64,000 nucleotides of DNA. Origin: Harmothoe impar. Lineage: Eukaryota > Annelida > Polychaeta > Phyllodocida > Polynoidae. Location of the stretch: positions 23,428,381 to 23,492,380 of the forward strand of contig OX381713.1 of the NCBI GenBank assembly GCA_947462335.1, in the 5' to 3' direction. A program made the translations under genes and the position numbers. Position 1 is the first letter of the stretch. The number at the start of each line of letters is the position of its first letter. Of this stretch, positions 33,203-45,700 are shown in pieces. Below the pieces are notes generated by a model. That model worked only from the letters and a program-made list of their open reading frames with translations, was not told the DNA's origin and did no database searches.

Positions 33203-34069
33203 TCAGTTGATTAAATCAAGGAGGTTTTCTGACTTCAGTGGATCGTTTAGCCATCGGCCACGGGCAAAACTTGAAACCATTTTATACATGGGACAATTGG
33301 CAGAGTCGAAACATGTTGGTACGATGGGATCGATCATGTTCATCATCAGTTCAGGCAAAGGAAGTGTGTCGACAGCACGCGAAAACTTCATGTCTGGATG
33401 TTTCAACACAAGGCCTTTTATCACACTCACACAGCTGCTTTGAAGAGTGAATCCTTGACCAAACTTGAGCTTTTCCAACACAGCTTTGGCCTCTTTCTGT
33501 GCAGTAAGGGATCTCTCTTTCGGGTTCATCTCAGTGCTGTCTAGCATGTCCTCAAAGTCTTTAACATAATGTTCCAACGGGCTACAAATGATGTACTCCA
33601 GATCATCGTCCGTATATGTCGTCTCCTCGCACCATATTGTGTCTTCTCCTGTTTCGAATTCCGTCATTTTCTGAACAATCTCCTCGTGAGTGCCTTGCAT
33701 ATATCGAAGCTCCTTCAAAGACCTGATAACTTCTATGGCGAAGACTGAACAAATACCTGAAGGAATTTCACCACAGTCAGGCCAAGTATACGGAGCTAAG
33801 AAAAATAGCTCCAACAAAATCTTCTCCCTCTGTCCAAATGAAACTACTTCCGTTCCGATGAAGTTGAAGCATGCTTCTATCCATTGCTCCTTGGTGACGT
33901 CCTTCCAATGTTTCTTTACCTCACATGCATCATAGGGCACTGTTTCTCTTCCTGCTTCAAGTGGAAGTTGCTTTTTCTTTCTTGGACTCATTTGGAGAGA
34001 GTTTCGATGCTCTGTAGCGTCAACACTTCGATAAGAAAAGTAGCTGAAAATAGCAGAACTAACCATCAT
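33203..34069 (-). CDS. Uncharacterised 288-residue protein, right-arm copy
   Basis: Mirror copy of the ORF at 30028-30894, same length and same protein sequence. It reads on the - strand towards the centre, so the two copies are convergent with CAG-rich DNA between them. Transcripts running past the centre would be complementary to each other. The coding identity despite base differences elsewhere in the arms suggests either recent arm homogenisation or constraint on the protein. Confidence 0.6.
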   Translation of the reverse strand: MMVSSAIFSYFSYRSVDATEHRNSLQMSPRKKKQLPLEAGRETVPYDACEVKKHWKDVTKEQWIEACFNFIGTEVVSFGQREKILLELFFLAPYTWPDCGEIPSGICSVFAIEVIRSLKELRYMQGTHEEIVQKMTEFETGEDTIWCEETTYTDDDLEYIICSPLEHYVKDFEDMLDSTEMNPKERSLTAQKEAKAVLEKLKFGQGFTLQSSCVSVIKGLVLKHPDMKFSRAVDTLPLPELMMNMIDPIVPTCFDSANCPMYKMVSSFARGRWLNDPLKSENLLDLIN

Positions 34070-36006
34070 AACATTCTGAGCGAGCGTAGAGTGGACGATG
34101 CTACGATGATGAAGGGCGGGTCGAGAAAGTGTGATGGGTGAGAGCGTCGTTTCACTCCTTATGTACCCTGTCCTAGATAATCCTCTTAAACGGCTGAAAA
34201 GACTCTCTCAGTACAGAGTCTCTACTCAATTAAGAGATCTGTTAAGTAAGTTTTCACATGCTACCTGACTACTGCAGGTGGGTTTAGACTTAAGCAGCTT
34301 AGTGCACACACGTGTCTGTTAGAAAGCTACCTGCACACCTGCCTTCCTTTTTCACTAGTATTTACCCCCTGCCGACTTATAAGGCGCCTATACACGTGTG
34401 AGCCTCCTTATATACGCCTTCTTGCTTCTAGAGCTAAGCTACTTACCGTCGTTTTCAGCTGCCGCAGGCTGACTGGCAGCTATTTAAAAGAGAATACCCG
34501 TTACCTGTATAACGGATCAGGGGGTTATGAGATTAGAGTGTGTATACAAAAAAAGCTACAGGGGTCGTGAAGCAAGCGAGAGGGTGTCTGTCTGTGAGGT
34601 AGAGACGAGTACATGTGGTAAGCGACTTAAGTGTAAAACAAAAGCACCTCCTCTTGCCGTGGTGAGTGGAGCGGACGGCAGCTGGCTAGTTGAATAAGCG
34701 TCAGCTTAGAAGATAATCCGTCCACGGGCTGGCGCGTCACACCTGTCGTTAATCACCTCCTGTAGTCTTTGTATACACAGTTGACCTGGCTTTATCTCTT
34801 CACCAGCTATAATCCCATATACATGTAGCGCACGTTACACTTGTTATCCCTCTTTTCATGCTGATGGATGAGGGGTGGAAGGGTCCAGGTGAAAAGCAAT
34901 TTGATTCCTCTCTGGAAGAGGGTGGGGCTCTAGGTGAAAACAAGCTTAGAACATCCGGATTAGCCGCTCTCTCAGCTATATAAAGAGCCTCAATTTTTCT
35001 TGGAACAGTACTTCACCTCTGCCCACTTCGTCTTGTTGTACACTATCAGTCACGAGGCAGACGCTGGAAGTAGCAGATCTTTGCAGTATGGTTTATACAG
35101 GGGTTACCTGCTAATAGGAGTTTGTCTAAAAAAAATGGGTGAGTAGATCGCTTTTTTCTAAAAAAAACACTTAGAACACGGGTATGAATATGTAGCACTG
35201 TAAATAGTTAGTGTGAGTACACAGTAGAATCTACGGTACTATAGTCTTAACTGTCTAAAGACTGTGGAGCGCGTTAATGTGCGGTCTCCTTACTAATTTC
35301 ACTTGACCAGGCTGGCAGGGTCAACTAGTCTAGGTAATTGCAACCACAAGGGTGGCTACTCAAGATCCAAGTAGACCTACTACTACGAGATTGTCTTTTG
35401 ACCACTCTGCCACCTAGTGATTACATGCTCTAGTCTAGCTCGCCATACCTTAGTATAGTTCTCCGCTCTTTTCGTCAGATGGCGCCACAATAGGATTTTT
35501 GTACATTTCTACGATACTCGCGAACATTTTAAACGCATAATGAACTATATAAGCAACAAAGCACACTTCTAATATATTGAATATAAAAAACCGCGCTCAT
35601 CATCCCTCTAATCGCATTTTCCAGCCGCCGGCCAGCTGACTGCTGACGACAGGAGAGGGTGATTTTTTTTCTTTAGATTTAAGCCGCTTACCACACGCGC
35701 GCCCTCTAGTCACAGACAGAGTGACAGAAAGGGAGGGGGTCGCTTTGTTCACGCTACCTGTAGTTGTTTTTCTATACACACTCTAAGCCCATGACCTGCT
35801 AATCCTTTATACAGGTAACACGTGTTCAACTAATTACACTATTGTATGACAGTCGGTACACGGATTAATTTTAAACCACCCTCCCATCTGGATCCATGTC
35901 TGGTGGGTGGAAGGATCCAGCTGAAAAGCGTGATTAGGGCTTTTGTTTCTCTTATGATAGCAGCAGGTCAGCATGCGACAGCTGAAAATGTCAGACTAAG
36001 TCGAAT

Positions 36007-36398
36007 TGTTTGTTTACAAACAGTCACGTGTCACGTGGTGTTGTTTACAAACAAGAGAGCCACGTGGTGTTGTTTACAAACAAACCCTAAGTAGGTCACG
36101 TTACCCTAGTTACCAGAATGCCGGCTTCTGATTGGCTGAGCCTAAGTAGGTCACGTGACGTAAGTAAGTCACGTTACCATGGTTACCAGAATGCCGGCCT
36201 CTGATTGGCTGAGAGCTTCTAAGTAGGTCAGTAGGTTACCCAGAATGCACCACTAATCCCCTAAGTAGGTCACTTCCGGTCACGTGACCAAATGGAGGCC
36301 TCTGATTGGCTGCAGGGTTACCCAGAATGCACCACTAATCCCCTAAGTAGGTCACTTCCGGTCACGTGACCAAATGGAGGCCTCTGATTGGCTGCAGG
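36007..36398. promoter_or_regulatory. Right-arm mirror of the promoter-like cluster
   Basis: Inverted copy of 27699-28090 with the same motif order, read from the outside inwards. Having the cluster at both ends means either ORF copy could be transcribed inwards from its own terminus. Confidence 0.5.
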
Positions 36399-36457
36399 TC
36401 GATTGAGTAATAAACAGTACTTAACTATAGTCCCGTTCCGATACATACAATACTACT

Positions 36458-36463
36458 GCAATT
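36458..36463. repeat. Right target-site duplication GCAATT
   Basis: Exact direct copy of the six bases at 27634-27639, immediately following the terminal ACTACT of the palindrome. Confidence 0.75.
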
Positions 36464-37080
36464 CCATAAAGAATTTCAACTAGGTGTACTCTGGTATGTT
36501 TGAAATCTTAATAGTAACATACAGTGGCTATAATATAACACGCATGTAGGCCTATCATGTATATTATCTTATACTTAATGTCGGTGCATTATCTGTGTGT
36601 ACATCATTTATCACTCTGATTATGGTATCTCCTTTCATTATTGATCTGTAAAGGAGGTTGAGCGGGGAAGACATGTCGCTGATAACAAGCACAACTTTGG
36701 ATGATTGCACAACTATATATATATGGCTACATATATATAGTGGCCTGGGGGGGGGAGGGGTTGGTGAACGGCTATACTGGTATTATACTGCAATATTTAG
36801 GACACGAGCATAAAGTGGAAAGACTGCCTAGGCCTATACCGGGGCCTATAGGCCCACATTTATGAATACGGCATAGAAACACTAGCTGGCACAGAGTAAA
36901 TATCTGTCCATCCCTGTCCATACAACACACCAACAACACCACGTGCACCACTCCCCCCTCCCACCACGCCGCTGTCTGCTCGAGTAGGACGCGTCCCCAC
37001 AGGAGGAGGCGGGAAACCGCCGCCAGACGCTGAGTGGCGCGTCGATCGTCTGCCCGATCCGCAAGTACACAACAGCCACG
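36464..37080. other. Right flank of the palindrome, rising to a GC-rich patch
   Basis: Begins as AT-rich unique DNA containing ATATATAT runs (36710-36740). From about 36930 it becomes GC- and CpG-rich (GCGCGTCGATCG, GGCGGGAAACCGCCGCC), unlike the surrounding DNA. It could be the promoter or 5' UTR of a gene starting at 37081. Minus-strand frames of 70-108 codons here look composition-driven. Confidence 0.35.
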
Positions 37081-37104
37081 ATGCCGTCTATGGCGCACAA
37101 GCAG
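37081..37104 (+). CDS. Possible first coding exon (MPSMAHKQ, splice donor)
   Basis: An ATG after a GC-rich leader opens eight codons, then GCAG|GTGAGC, a strong splice donor, in phase 0. The base composition and position fit a first exon, but I could not find the downstream exons in the window and recognise no family. It may be chance. Confidence 0.2.
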
Positions 37105-37659
37105 GTGAGCATGGTTTCTATTTCATTTCCCTTTCTTTTCAGGTAGTCCACGGGATTGATATTCCGAGAGGCAAGCAATAATGGTGTTACGAACGTTGCT
37201 GTCGGGTTGTTTTGGTCTCACTTCTCGAAAAATCGTGTTCATAACGATCATTTCCGGACCGAGGCCCCCGCCCCTGCGTCCCAGTTTCACCACGCAGGCA
37301 CACCGCATGCACACTAGTCTAGGAATGTCAGATTCTGTTATAGTTTTAAACTCCTAACATAGCATTATTCCTCGCGGGTTTACCATAATCTGCTTGTTCT
37401 CTCCACTACATGACCATTGACTACAATATGGAATGGTTCAAGGGTGAATTTGGACACCAGTTTTCCAACTGAAGGTCACAGATAACTTCACCTGTTCTCA
37501 CCTTGTTTTCGAGTTGGGATCTTTTAATGATAAGCATTACCACTTCAGGTACCTGGATACGCACACTGACCCCAGCCTAACAATGATAGCTATACCCCCG
37601 GTAGCTACCCGTAGCGTCCCCTGTCATTTGGTGTCCCATTTGTATACCTACCATTTGTC

Positions 37660-39075
37660 CTAGTGGGGGTCTAGATGGGGGGTCCCCATGTCGCCTGTCG
37701 ATTTTAATAAATGCTCATGTCATTTGTCAGTATCTTTGTAATTCTCCTGTCATTTGTCACTAGGCTCCATGTCGCCTGTCGATTTTAAGAAAAGGCCATG
37801 TCCCTTGTCAATATCTTTTAATTTCTCCTGTCATTTGTCACTAAGCCCCATGTCGCCTGTCGATTTTAAGAAAAGGTCATGTCGCCCTGTCGATTTTAAG
37901 AAAAGGTCATGTCGCCCTGTCGATTTTAGGGGTCCACCCCCATCCTAGTGGCCTACATAATTAAGCCTAGATGATAGATCATTCGATTTATTGGTAGACC
38001 TATGCCCCAACCTTCCTATGCACTCCCCATTGAACTGGTACAGTAGTGGGCTATCCGTAGGCTGTAGGGTCCGGTAAAAGACTATATGCATGACGTTGGG
38101 CCAACGTTCATTTGTTCTTCCATCAATACATTGCTATGACGTCATAAGAAATGATGCTGGGCCCCGGGGGGGCCACTCCCTATCTTTTCTATGGTCACTA
38201 TGTGCGAACATCACCCCAAATTTCCTACCCTTATCAAGGGGCGAAATGTTCAAAAATCACATCCTTTTCAAGGGAAAGTTAGCGAAAAAACAGACCCTAA
38301 TCACAAGTAACCCTTGAAAAATGTACCCTAATCATGGGTGACCCTGAAAAAAATACATGAATCAAGGGTGACTCAAAAATATCATAGCAAAATTAAGTTT
38401 AATAAACCTTCAAAAAGTGTTTATGGCCTGAAAATACACCCCTTTCTCCTAAGATTTGCTTAAAATGTGACCCTTATCAAGGGCCCTCGCGGGTCCGTGC
38501 CTAGGACCCAAAAACGGACCCTTTCCCTTGGAATCGTGTTCACACATAGTATCCAATGCTGAGGGAGTGGCCCCCCGGGTGCTGGGCCAACATCAAAATC
38601 TAATGTAGATCTACCAATGTCTGGCCAACCAGATCTGGAGCCTAAAATTATGGGATAGACCCCTAAAATCGACATGGCGACATGGCCATTTCATAAAACC
38701 GACATGGCGACATGGGCATTTCTTAAAATCGACATTTGACATGGCCATCTAAGTGACATTTGACATGGCCATTTCTTAAAATCGACATGTGACATGGGGC
38801 TTAGTGACATAAAGAAAAATCCCTCCTTTGGTTATTCCTTTGGAGTACAGCAGGTTACCCAAATTTTCTTCAGATTTTGTCACTGTAGGTTGTCAATTTT
38901 TCTAAATTTCCCTGGGGCCTGCGGCCCCAAGACCCCTATGTATGAGTCCCTCAGTGACACTAGTGACATGACTTTTTCCTTAGTGACTGACATGTGACAT
39001 GATCATTTCCTAAAATCGACACGTGACATAGGGACATCCCCCCGGACATCCCCCCCCCATCTACACCCCCAAAAT
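37660..39075. mobile_element. Element with inverted CGACATG/CATGTCG subterminal repeats
   Basis: The left side (37670-37945) has tandem TGTCATTTGTCACTA and CATGTCGCCTGTCGATTTTAA units. The right side (38660-39060) has the inverted set, TTAAAATCGACATG and TAGTGACATTTGACATGG. Outer borders read CTAGATGGGGGG and CCCCCCCATCTA. The same unit family lies inside both palindrome arms (31240-31390 and mirror). No coding frame. It contains the nested elements described separately. Confidence 0.55.
38155..38587. mobile_element. hAT-like MITE with 8-bp duplication TGCTGGGC
   Basis: The element (38163-38579) begins CCCGGGGGGGCCACTCCC and ends GGAGTGGCCCCCCGGG, flanked on both sides by TGCTGGGC (38155-38162, 38580-38587). 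Subterminal CTATGTGCGAACA pairs with TGTTCACACATAG, and CCCTTATCAAGGG occurs in both halves. The 8-bp duplication fits the hAT superfamily. It is non-coding and interrupts a GGGCCAAC-type repeat. Confidence 0.7.
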
Positions 39076-42000
39076 TGACATTGTCTCAACATTGGCCCAA
39101 CATCTATGTACGGTACATGAATTAGTATTCACTTGAATATCAGGTATTCATTTGATATTAACTCTGCTAAAGACATGGCTGTCAAGAATCATCATTTTAT
39201 ATAGCCTATTTCTGTTTCTGCATTTCACTTAATCTCAGCTTAAAGGGCCAAGAGGTGACACAAGGGCATCCCATCCTTACACTTTAGGCCTATTTACCTT
39301 CCATCACCAACAAAGGCTGTCCTTATAGCGATAACTCTGGTGGCTCTATGTGCGCGGCCATGTTAGGTCTGTCCTTGGAATATCACGCGAGACTTAGCTT
39401 GGTACCATGCAGACTCCAACAGACCATCGCTAGCCAGGAACAGGCTGCATTCCGAGATTGGAACCAAGATCTCACGTGAGCTGCCTGTGCCATCGACCAC
39501 ACGATAGTACCGGGAACAAGTTCCCTCCTGTATTAACGTTATAGCAATATGACCAGGACTTTGTTTTATAACAAAGAAAGGTGATATTTAAGAATCATAC
39601 CTACAGGTTACAGGTGGAATATCCATGGTTTCAAAAGCTATATTGTACACATTGGGTCTAATAAATAAATTACCAGTTATGAGAAAAGATAACAGATCTG
39701 CTAGGGCAGAAATATCTCCATGCAACCTTCAATGCCCTCCGGTAGTAGTTGGAAGTACTAGGGCCAACATTGGTAGGCCTACAACATTGAATTATCTGAC
39801 GTTGTACCAATATTGGCAAATCACTGTATTACCAACTTTGGGACAACAAAAATTGTATCAATGTTGGCCGACCAATGTTTGCACAATGTCGTAATAATGG
39901 TTATAGTGTTGCCCATAAAATGTAAAATTGATGCCTAATGGCTTTCTCGCCATGAATATGGCCCTAACTGTTGAAATGGCATAAACAGCCATTACTCACT
40001 CACTCTACACGGGGTCTACCTACAATTAAATGGCCTATAAACTGTATTATTGGGGTGGCTACCTTCCATGTACCATTGTAGCCTAGGCCCCTATATCACT
40101 GTATATGGCAGGACCGAGGGTAACCAGCATAAACCAATAAGCGAATGGAATCAGCAAATGGCAATTGGCAAATAAGATGTGGTACACGGGCCTTATAAAA
40201 CGTCAGCACTTGGAAATGAATACTGACCCTGGTCTCAAAAATGGTAGCCACCGGTCAGATCCCTTATCATGTTGTGGCATCCCATTTGTTGTAGTGGCTT
40301 ACATAGGATACTCTTCTGCTTTTCTTGGCAGGCCTATACAACCATGGCCTACCTGAGCCCCAGGGTAGGGCTAGGATATTGGTCCCAAGTGACCATACAT
40401 CTATCATTAGATATCCTGGCGCCCCCACTCAGGAGGGCCCCAAGAATATTGAACACTATTCTCATTCTGGTAGGCATTAGTTTTGGATGGAATAAATACC
40501 ATTGTCCTTGAAAAAAAACACGAAGTGCAGATGTCTGGAATCCTAAGCACCCCAAGTTAATCATTTTACATTATTCACAAAGCTTGATCTACAGACCAAC
40601 CTGGATGTCCACTTTATGCATGTACTCTCCACACCATGCATCCAGTTTGGTTACTGAGATACAACTGATCAGAAATGTCTGGTACAACTTTAAACAGAAA
40701 TAGCTTAGTGCATAATTAATTATCCAGCCCTGTACATTCTCATCATACAGTGAGTACACGCAGTTCTACCTTCATGTTAGTACTGAATAAGAATGTTAGT
40801 CTTACTTAAACAGTTCTCCCTGAAGTCTGAAGTAAACATTGCCCTATGCAGTGCTTTTACAGCCTTGCTAATGTGTCTGTGGTGATTACTGACCATTCTC
40901 ATGGCTCCGGTCATGGTCCATGAACAAGCCTTGTCAGTTTGCAACTCAAGTGATCATTAATTGCTGTTGGGGCCAGGCCAGAAGTCCTTGGTTTGTGTAA
41001 AGGGCCTTCTTGTTTCTATGCCCTTTCCTTAATCTCCACCCCTATACCCTCTGATGAAGGTGGAGCTATAGTATGGTATATGGGGTTCTATTGCTGTACC
41101 GGATACTTTGTTCTGCCTCGTCCAGCAATCTCCATGAGTGCCTTGGCATGATATGCAACCTTTTGTGTTTCAGAGCTCTTGGTCAAATCTCCATTCACTG
41201 CCTCTGTGCAATAGTCATGGAACCATATCTCAGAAATTTTCTGAGATGCTCCCTGACAGATTAAATTCAGGTTTCCTAGGCCTAGACATGATGTGGAAAA
41301 TAATGGGTCCTGAGCTAAGTTAAAACAGTTAGGCCTACTGGTGTGTTGATGACTAGTCTAGAAATATTGACTGTGCTATTTCATTAATCTCCTATTCCAG
41401 GCACAGTAACAGAATGAAGAATTGATTGTGTTACCCACTTAGTTGTGGCCTTGTATTCAAAGGATCGTTTCTAACATAAGATATGTATTTCTTATATTTG
41501 GTTCAATGTTTGAACCCTTGCTTACTGACAATACTTCCAGAGCAGTACTTCTCCTCTCTTCTTGTTTATTAAGCGAAAGCATCAAATGTAGTCTTACTGT
41601 GCACAACTGACATATATGAAACCTGGAGGAGATGGTTGGTGTGTGTTAAAGCTACCAGTAATATCCCAAATATTTAGACTAAACAATCAGAGTTGCTATC
41701 TCAAACCTTGTTGTGGTTAGCAAAAGATAAAATGATTTGAGAGGTGACAACTGGCTTCAGGCTGGTGAGTGCCTGTGGCAAATTGCCCAAGTCCATTGAT
41801 CTATTGATATTTCATTTATTTATTTATCTTGCAAGACAGTTGCACCAGGTTATGTTTATGAATTGTAGGCTTTAACCAATCCTGAAGATGCTCTTATCCG
41901 ACTACTCATGGCATTTTTCAAGTTATTATAATGAGGTCAGAAAAAGCTGTTCGGAGTTTGTCATTCCCATAACATTATATAATAGAAATCTGACAGTGGG

Positions 42001-42475
42001 CCAATCTTACTTCTGTGTAAGCTTCTTGATAGGATTTTCAACGATTTGGTTCTTTGGGATCTGTCACAGCTAGGTTATGCAGTGTTTGACACAGGGGTAT
42101 AGCTACAGAAGCAGGCCTCTCCTATACATGTGCTGTGGTAAACTTTTTTGCTGCCGCGTACAGAGGAGACAACAAGCCTGGTGGATTGAACAGGTTTAGG
42201 ATATTTACAGTCTCAATTACCCCCTTCTGTTAGTGTTGGTTCTGTTCAGTTGCAAGCTCGCAGGATTTTGATCGCTTAATATAATGCAAAATTATGAGAG
42301 GTACCGTAAAACCCCGCCTTTAAGACAGATTTCATTTGGGATTTATTATTTAGATTACTTTGTCATTTCTTAAGTCCCATCACAATCTTACCCTTATAAC
42401 TAGGGCACAGAATATGTGTAGTCGCAGTGGATGATGGTGAGCTACATGTTACCATTGAGATATGCATGCCTTGCA
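39076..42475. other. Intergenic region, no gene recognised
   Basis: Mostly unique AT-rich DNA. AACATTGG/CCAATGTT words recur at 39060-39110 and 39755-39895, probably a small degenerate MITE. Open frames are under 90 codons with no recognisable protein. Confidence 0.5.
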
Positions 42476-42585
42476 TTAATTCACTGAAAACTTCACTCTA
42501 GTCCTCATCCTAAAAGAAGTTAGGAATTGGACATTATTATTATGATTGATTACTATAGATATTAATAATGATATTGTATAACTTA

Positions 42586-42722
42586 GACATGCGCCCACAC
42601 ACTCATACATACAACCTAGATGAGAAAAAAAGAGGACCGAAGTTCTAAGAAACTTGAGTAAGTCCCAAGCGTCATAGTGCACTTGGACATTAAACAAATC
42701 AATCAATCAATCAATCAATCAA
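42586..42722 (+). mobile_element. SINE-like retroposon 3' end, (ATCA)n tail
   Basis: Shares CAACCTAGATGAGAAA, AAGTCCCA(A/G)GCGTCA and GCACTTGGAC with copies near 59030-59158 and 63880-64000. It ends in ATTAAACAA plus an (ATCA) run, a typical SINE/LINE simple-repeat tail. No clear polymerase III promoter boxes were found, so the 5' extent is unknown. Confidence 0.6.
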
Positions 42723-45700
42723 ACTCTGAATGCAAAAGCTGCAAAAATAATGGAGTTGCAGATAGTTCAGGGGAAATTCAGATCAAGCACCCACCTCCTT
42801 TCTCTTGTCTTTTTAGGATTTTAATTTGTGATTTGCCCAGGAATGCCTGGTCTGATGTGTTCAACATGTAGACGTGTTACAGAGTCTTCATCCTAAAAGA
42901 AGATGGCTATGAATTGGTACATTATTATTATGATTGATTACGAAAGATATAAATTATATTGAATATCTTGGACACCCTCCATTTTCAATGTATCCAACAT
43001 AATCTTGTATCTGGCTTGAGAAGGGTGTTCATAATCTTCCAATCAAAACCATGGTTTCTTCAAGTCGATTGTTTTAACCTACCTAACTTCCATAAGCTCT
43101 GTCAATATGTGCACTCTTAGTGGGTTGTTGAGCATTAGAGCCGCTTCAATTGCAAGTGGATGGTAAAGATGCTGTGATGGAGGGTATCTTAGAGAAAGAG
43201 GTGATATCTAGGAAAAGATTTCTTGGAAACTATATGGGGAAATAATACCCAAAATGTGTATTGTGCTAGCTACATTAAGTGCTCAATAGACTATTCGTCA
43301 TTTCCTATGTCCCATTACAATCTTACTCACATAACTAACGCACAAAAAATGTGTAGTCTCAGTGGCTCATGATGAGCGTGTTGCCACTGATTTACTCAAG
43401 ACTTCACTTGAAGTTAGTCTTAACATTGAGGCTGAGGTCTGCGCTTAAGGGCCAATGCATCCACCAGTTCAAGTAAATATATAACTTATGTGGGTGTGAA
43501 GGGCCCGAACGGTGGATCTGCCATTATACTCAGACTATAGTCCCTCTGATCCTACAATATTTACCCCAGTTCTCCAGCAGCAGTTTTGAAAGTTGCCAAG
43601 GCAGCAAAGGCCTCAGCCAATGCAGCTATGGCACATGCAGGGTGTGAGGTCTCCGAAGATGACTCTTGTGCTACATCTTCTTTACTTTTGTGGTTAACAA
43701 CCTAGGCGAAAAGAGGCCAGAGTGTCTGTTCTGCTGGTCTTCTTCTTTGTTATATACATTTACCATAGCTTTCTCAATCAGTAGGAGCTTCTCGATTCTG
43801 CGTTGCTCCAGCTAGCTGCTAGTATCAGCTTCAAGTATTTGCGGCCCTTGAGTATTCAATCCTGTATAATAGTGTGTGAGATAAATAGCCTATATACACA
43901 TCTTCATCAGAAAGTATGGCAGTTATGGCCTGTAGCTGCTTATTCTAATACAATGGCATTGATGTTCTGCACAAGGATGATAATCATGACCTGGAAGATC
44001 AAACTCTTCTCTAAATGTCAAAGCTGCAAAGATAACGCAGTTACAGATAGTTCGGGGAAAATTTGGATCAAGCACCCACCTCCTTTCTCTTGTTTTTATG
44101 ATATGCTCAGGGTTTCAATTTGTGATTTACCTGAGGAACCCATCCCTGGTCTGGTGATCGAGTTCATCATGTAGATGAGTTACATAGTCCACATCCTAAA
44201 AGAAGATGGCTAAGAATTGGCACATTATTATCATAATTGATAACTAGAGATATTAATGATATTGAATAACTTGTAAACCAACCAATATTACATCTGGCTT
44301 GGAAAGGGTGATTATACTCTTTCAATCAAGGCCATGGTTTCTTAAAGCAAATGTTTTTTTTCTACTTAACTTCCATGAGCTCACTTAATATGTGCACCCT
44401 TAGAGGGTTGTTGAGCATAAGAGCCGCTTCCATTGCAAGTGCAGGGGAAAGATGCTGTCATGGAGGGTATCTTTGAGGATGAAGTAAGACTTGGGAAAAG
44501 ATTTCTTGGAATCTATGTGAGGAAAGAACTCCCAAAAGTGGCTTGTGCTAGCTACAGCAAGTGCTTGGTTAGACTCCTATGTCATTTCGGCCCATCATTT
44601 CCTATATCCCATTACAATCTTACTCACATAACTAACTCACAAAATATGTGCAGTCGCAGTGGGTCATGGTGAGCATATTACTATTGAAATGTGCATGCCT
44701 TGCATTAATTCACTCAAGACTTCACTCTCCAGTTGGTTGCACCCTCCATTCTCCCCGAATCAAACATGATATTCAAACTGGCTTGAAAAGGGTGTTCATA
44801 ATCTTACAATAAAGGCCATTGTTTCTTAAATTGGATGGTTTTTGTCTGCTTACCTTCACTAAGCTGACTAAATATGTGTACCCTTAGAGGGTTGTTGAGC
44901 ATTAGAGCCACTTCCACTGCAAGTGCATGCGAAAGACGCTGTGACACTTGAAGAAAGAAGTAAAATTTGGGAAAAGAATTCTTGGAATCTATATGGGGAA
45001 AGAATACCCAAAGGTGTATTGCACTAGCTACATTAAGTGCTCAATAGACTATTCATCATTTCCTATGTCCCATTACAATCTTACTCACATAACTAATGCA
45101 CAAAATATGTGTAGTCTCAGTGGCTCATGGTGAGCGTGTTGCCACTGATTTACTCAAGATGTCACGCTCCAGTGGATTGCAGTATTCCTTGAGCCAACTT
45201 TGCATTTCTTGAACCCCTAATCCATGACTGCTTAACCAAACTCCAACACATTATGTTGATGAAAAATTGAAGTTAGTCTCAACATTGAGGCTGATGTTCT
45301 GCGCTTAAGGGCCAATGCATCCACCAGTTCAAGTAAATATCGAACTAATGTGGGTGTGTAGGGCCCAAATGGTGGATCTGCCATTATACTCAGACTATAG
45401 TCCCTCTGATCCTACAATATTTACCCCGGTTCTCCAGCAGCAGTTTTGAAGGTTGCCGAGGCAGCAAAGGCCTCAGCCAATGCAGCTATGGCACTTGCAG
45501 GGTGTAAGGTCTCCGAAGATGACTCTTATGCTACATCTTCTTTACTTTTGTGGTTAACAACCTAGGCGAGAAGAAGCAAGAGTGTCTGCTCTGCTGGTCT
45601 TCTTCTTTGTTGTATACATTTACCATAGCTTTCTCAATCAGTAGGAGCTTCTTGATTCTGCGTTGCTCCAGCTAGCTGCTAGTATCAGCTTCGAGTATTT

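Larger units (their letters stand above)
27640..36457. mobile_element. 8.8-kb palindromic (fold-back) mobile element with duplicated cargo ORF
   Basis: The two 4.4-kb arms are inverted copies with almost no spacer and only scattered differences, for example base 9 of the terminus, single bases near 28640 and 28685, one extra CTG triplet in the right arm and a 12-15 bp insertion at the centre. Termini read AGTAGTAT(A/T)GTATGTATCGG. GCAATT flanks both ends directly, and flanking DNA is not mirrored. Each arm, from outside in, has a promoter-like motif cluster, an older inverted repeat, a 288-codon ORF, CAG-rich repeats and CGACATG/GTCAGG subrepeats. No polymerase, integrase or transposase frame is visible. 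A 5'-AG end, 6-bp duplication and long TIRs are typical of Polinton/Maverick elements; Galileo/FB-type fold-backs (7-9 bp duplications) are the main alternative. Confidence 0.8.

Noticed and set aside
27640..36457. Palindrome as a pure assembly or library artefact
   Set aside because: Arms differ at several positions, symmetry stops exactly at a 6-bp direct repeat, and flanks are unrelated. Long-read confirmation is still needed.
36772..37314. Minus-strand frames of 63-108 codons
   Set aside because: Overlapping frames in a GC-rich patch without recognisable protein; more likely composition-driven, with a weak case for a + strand first exon.
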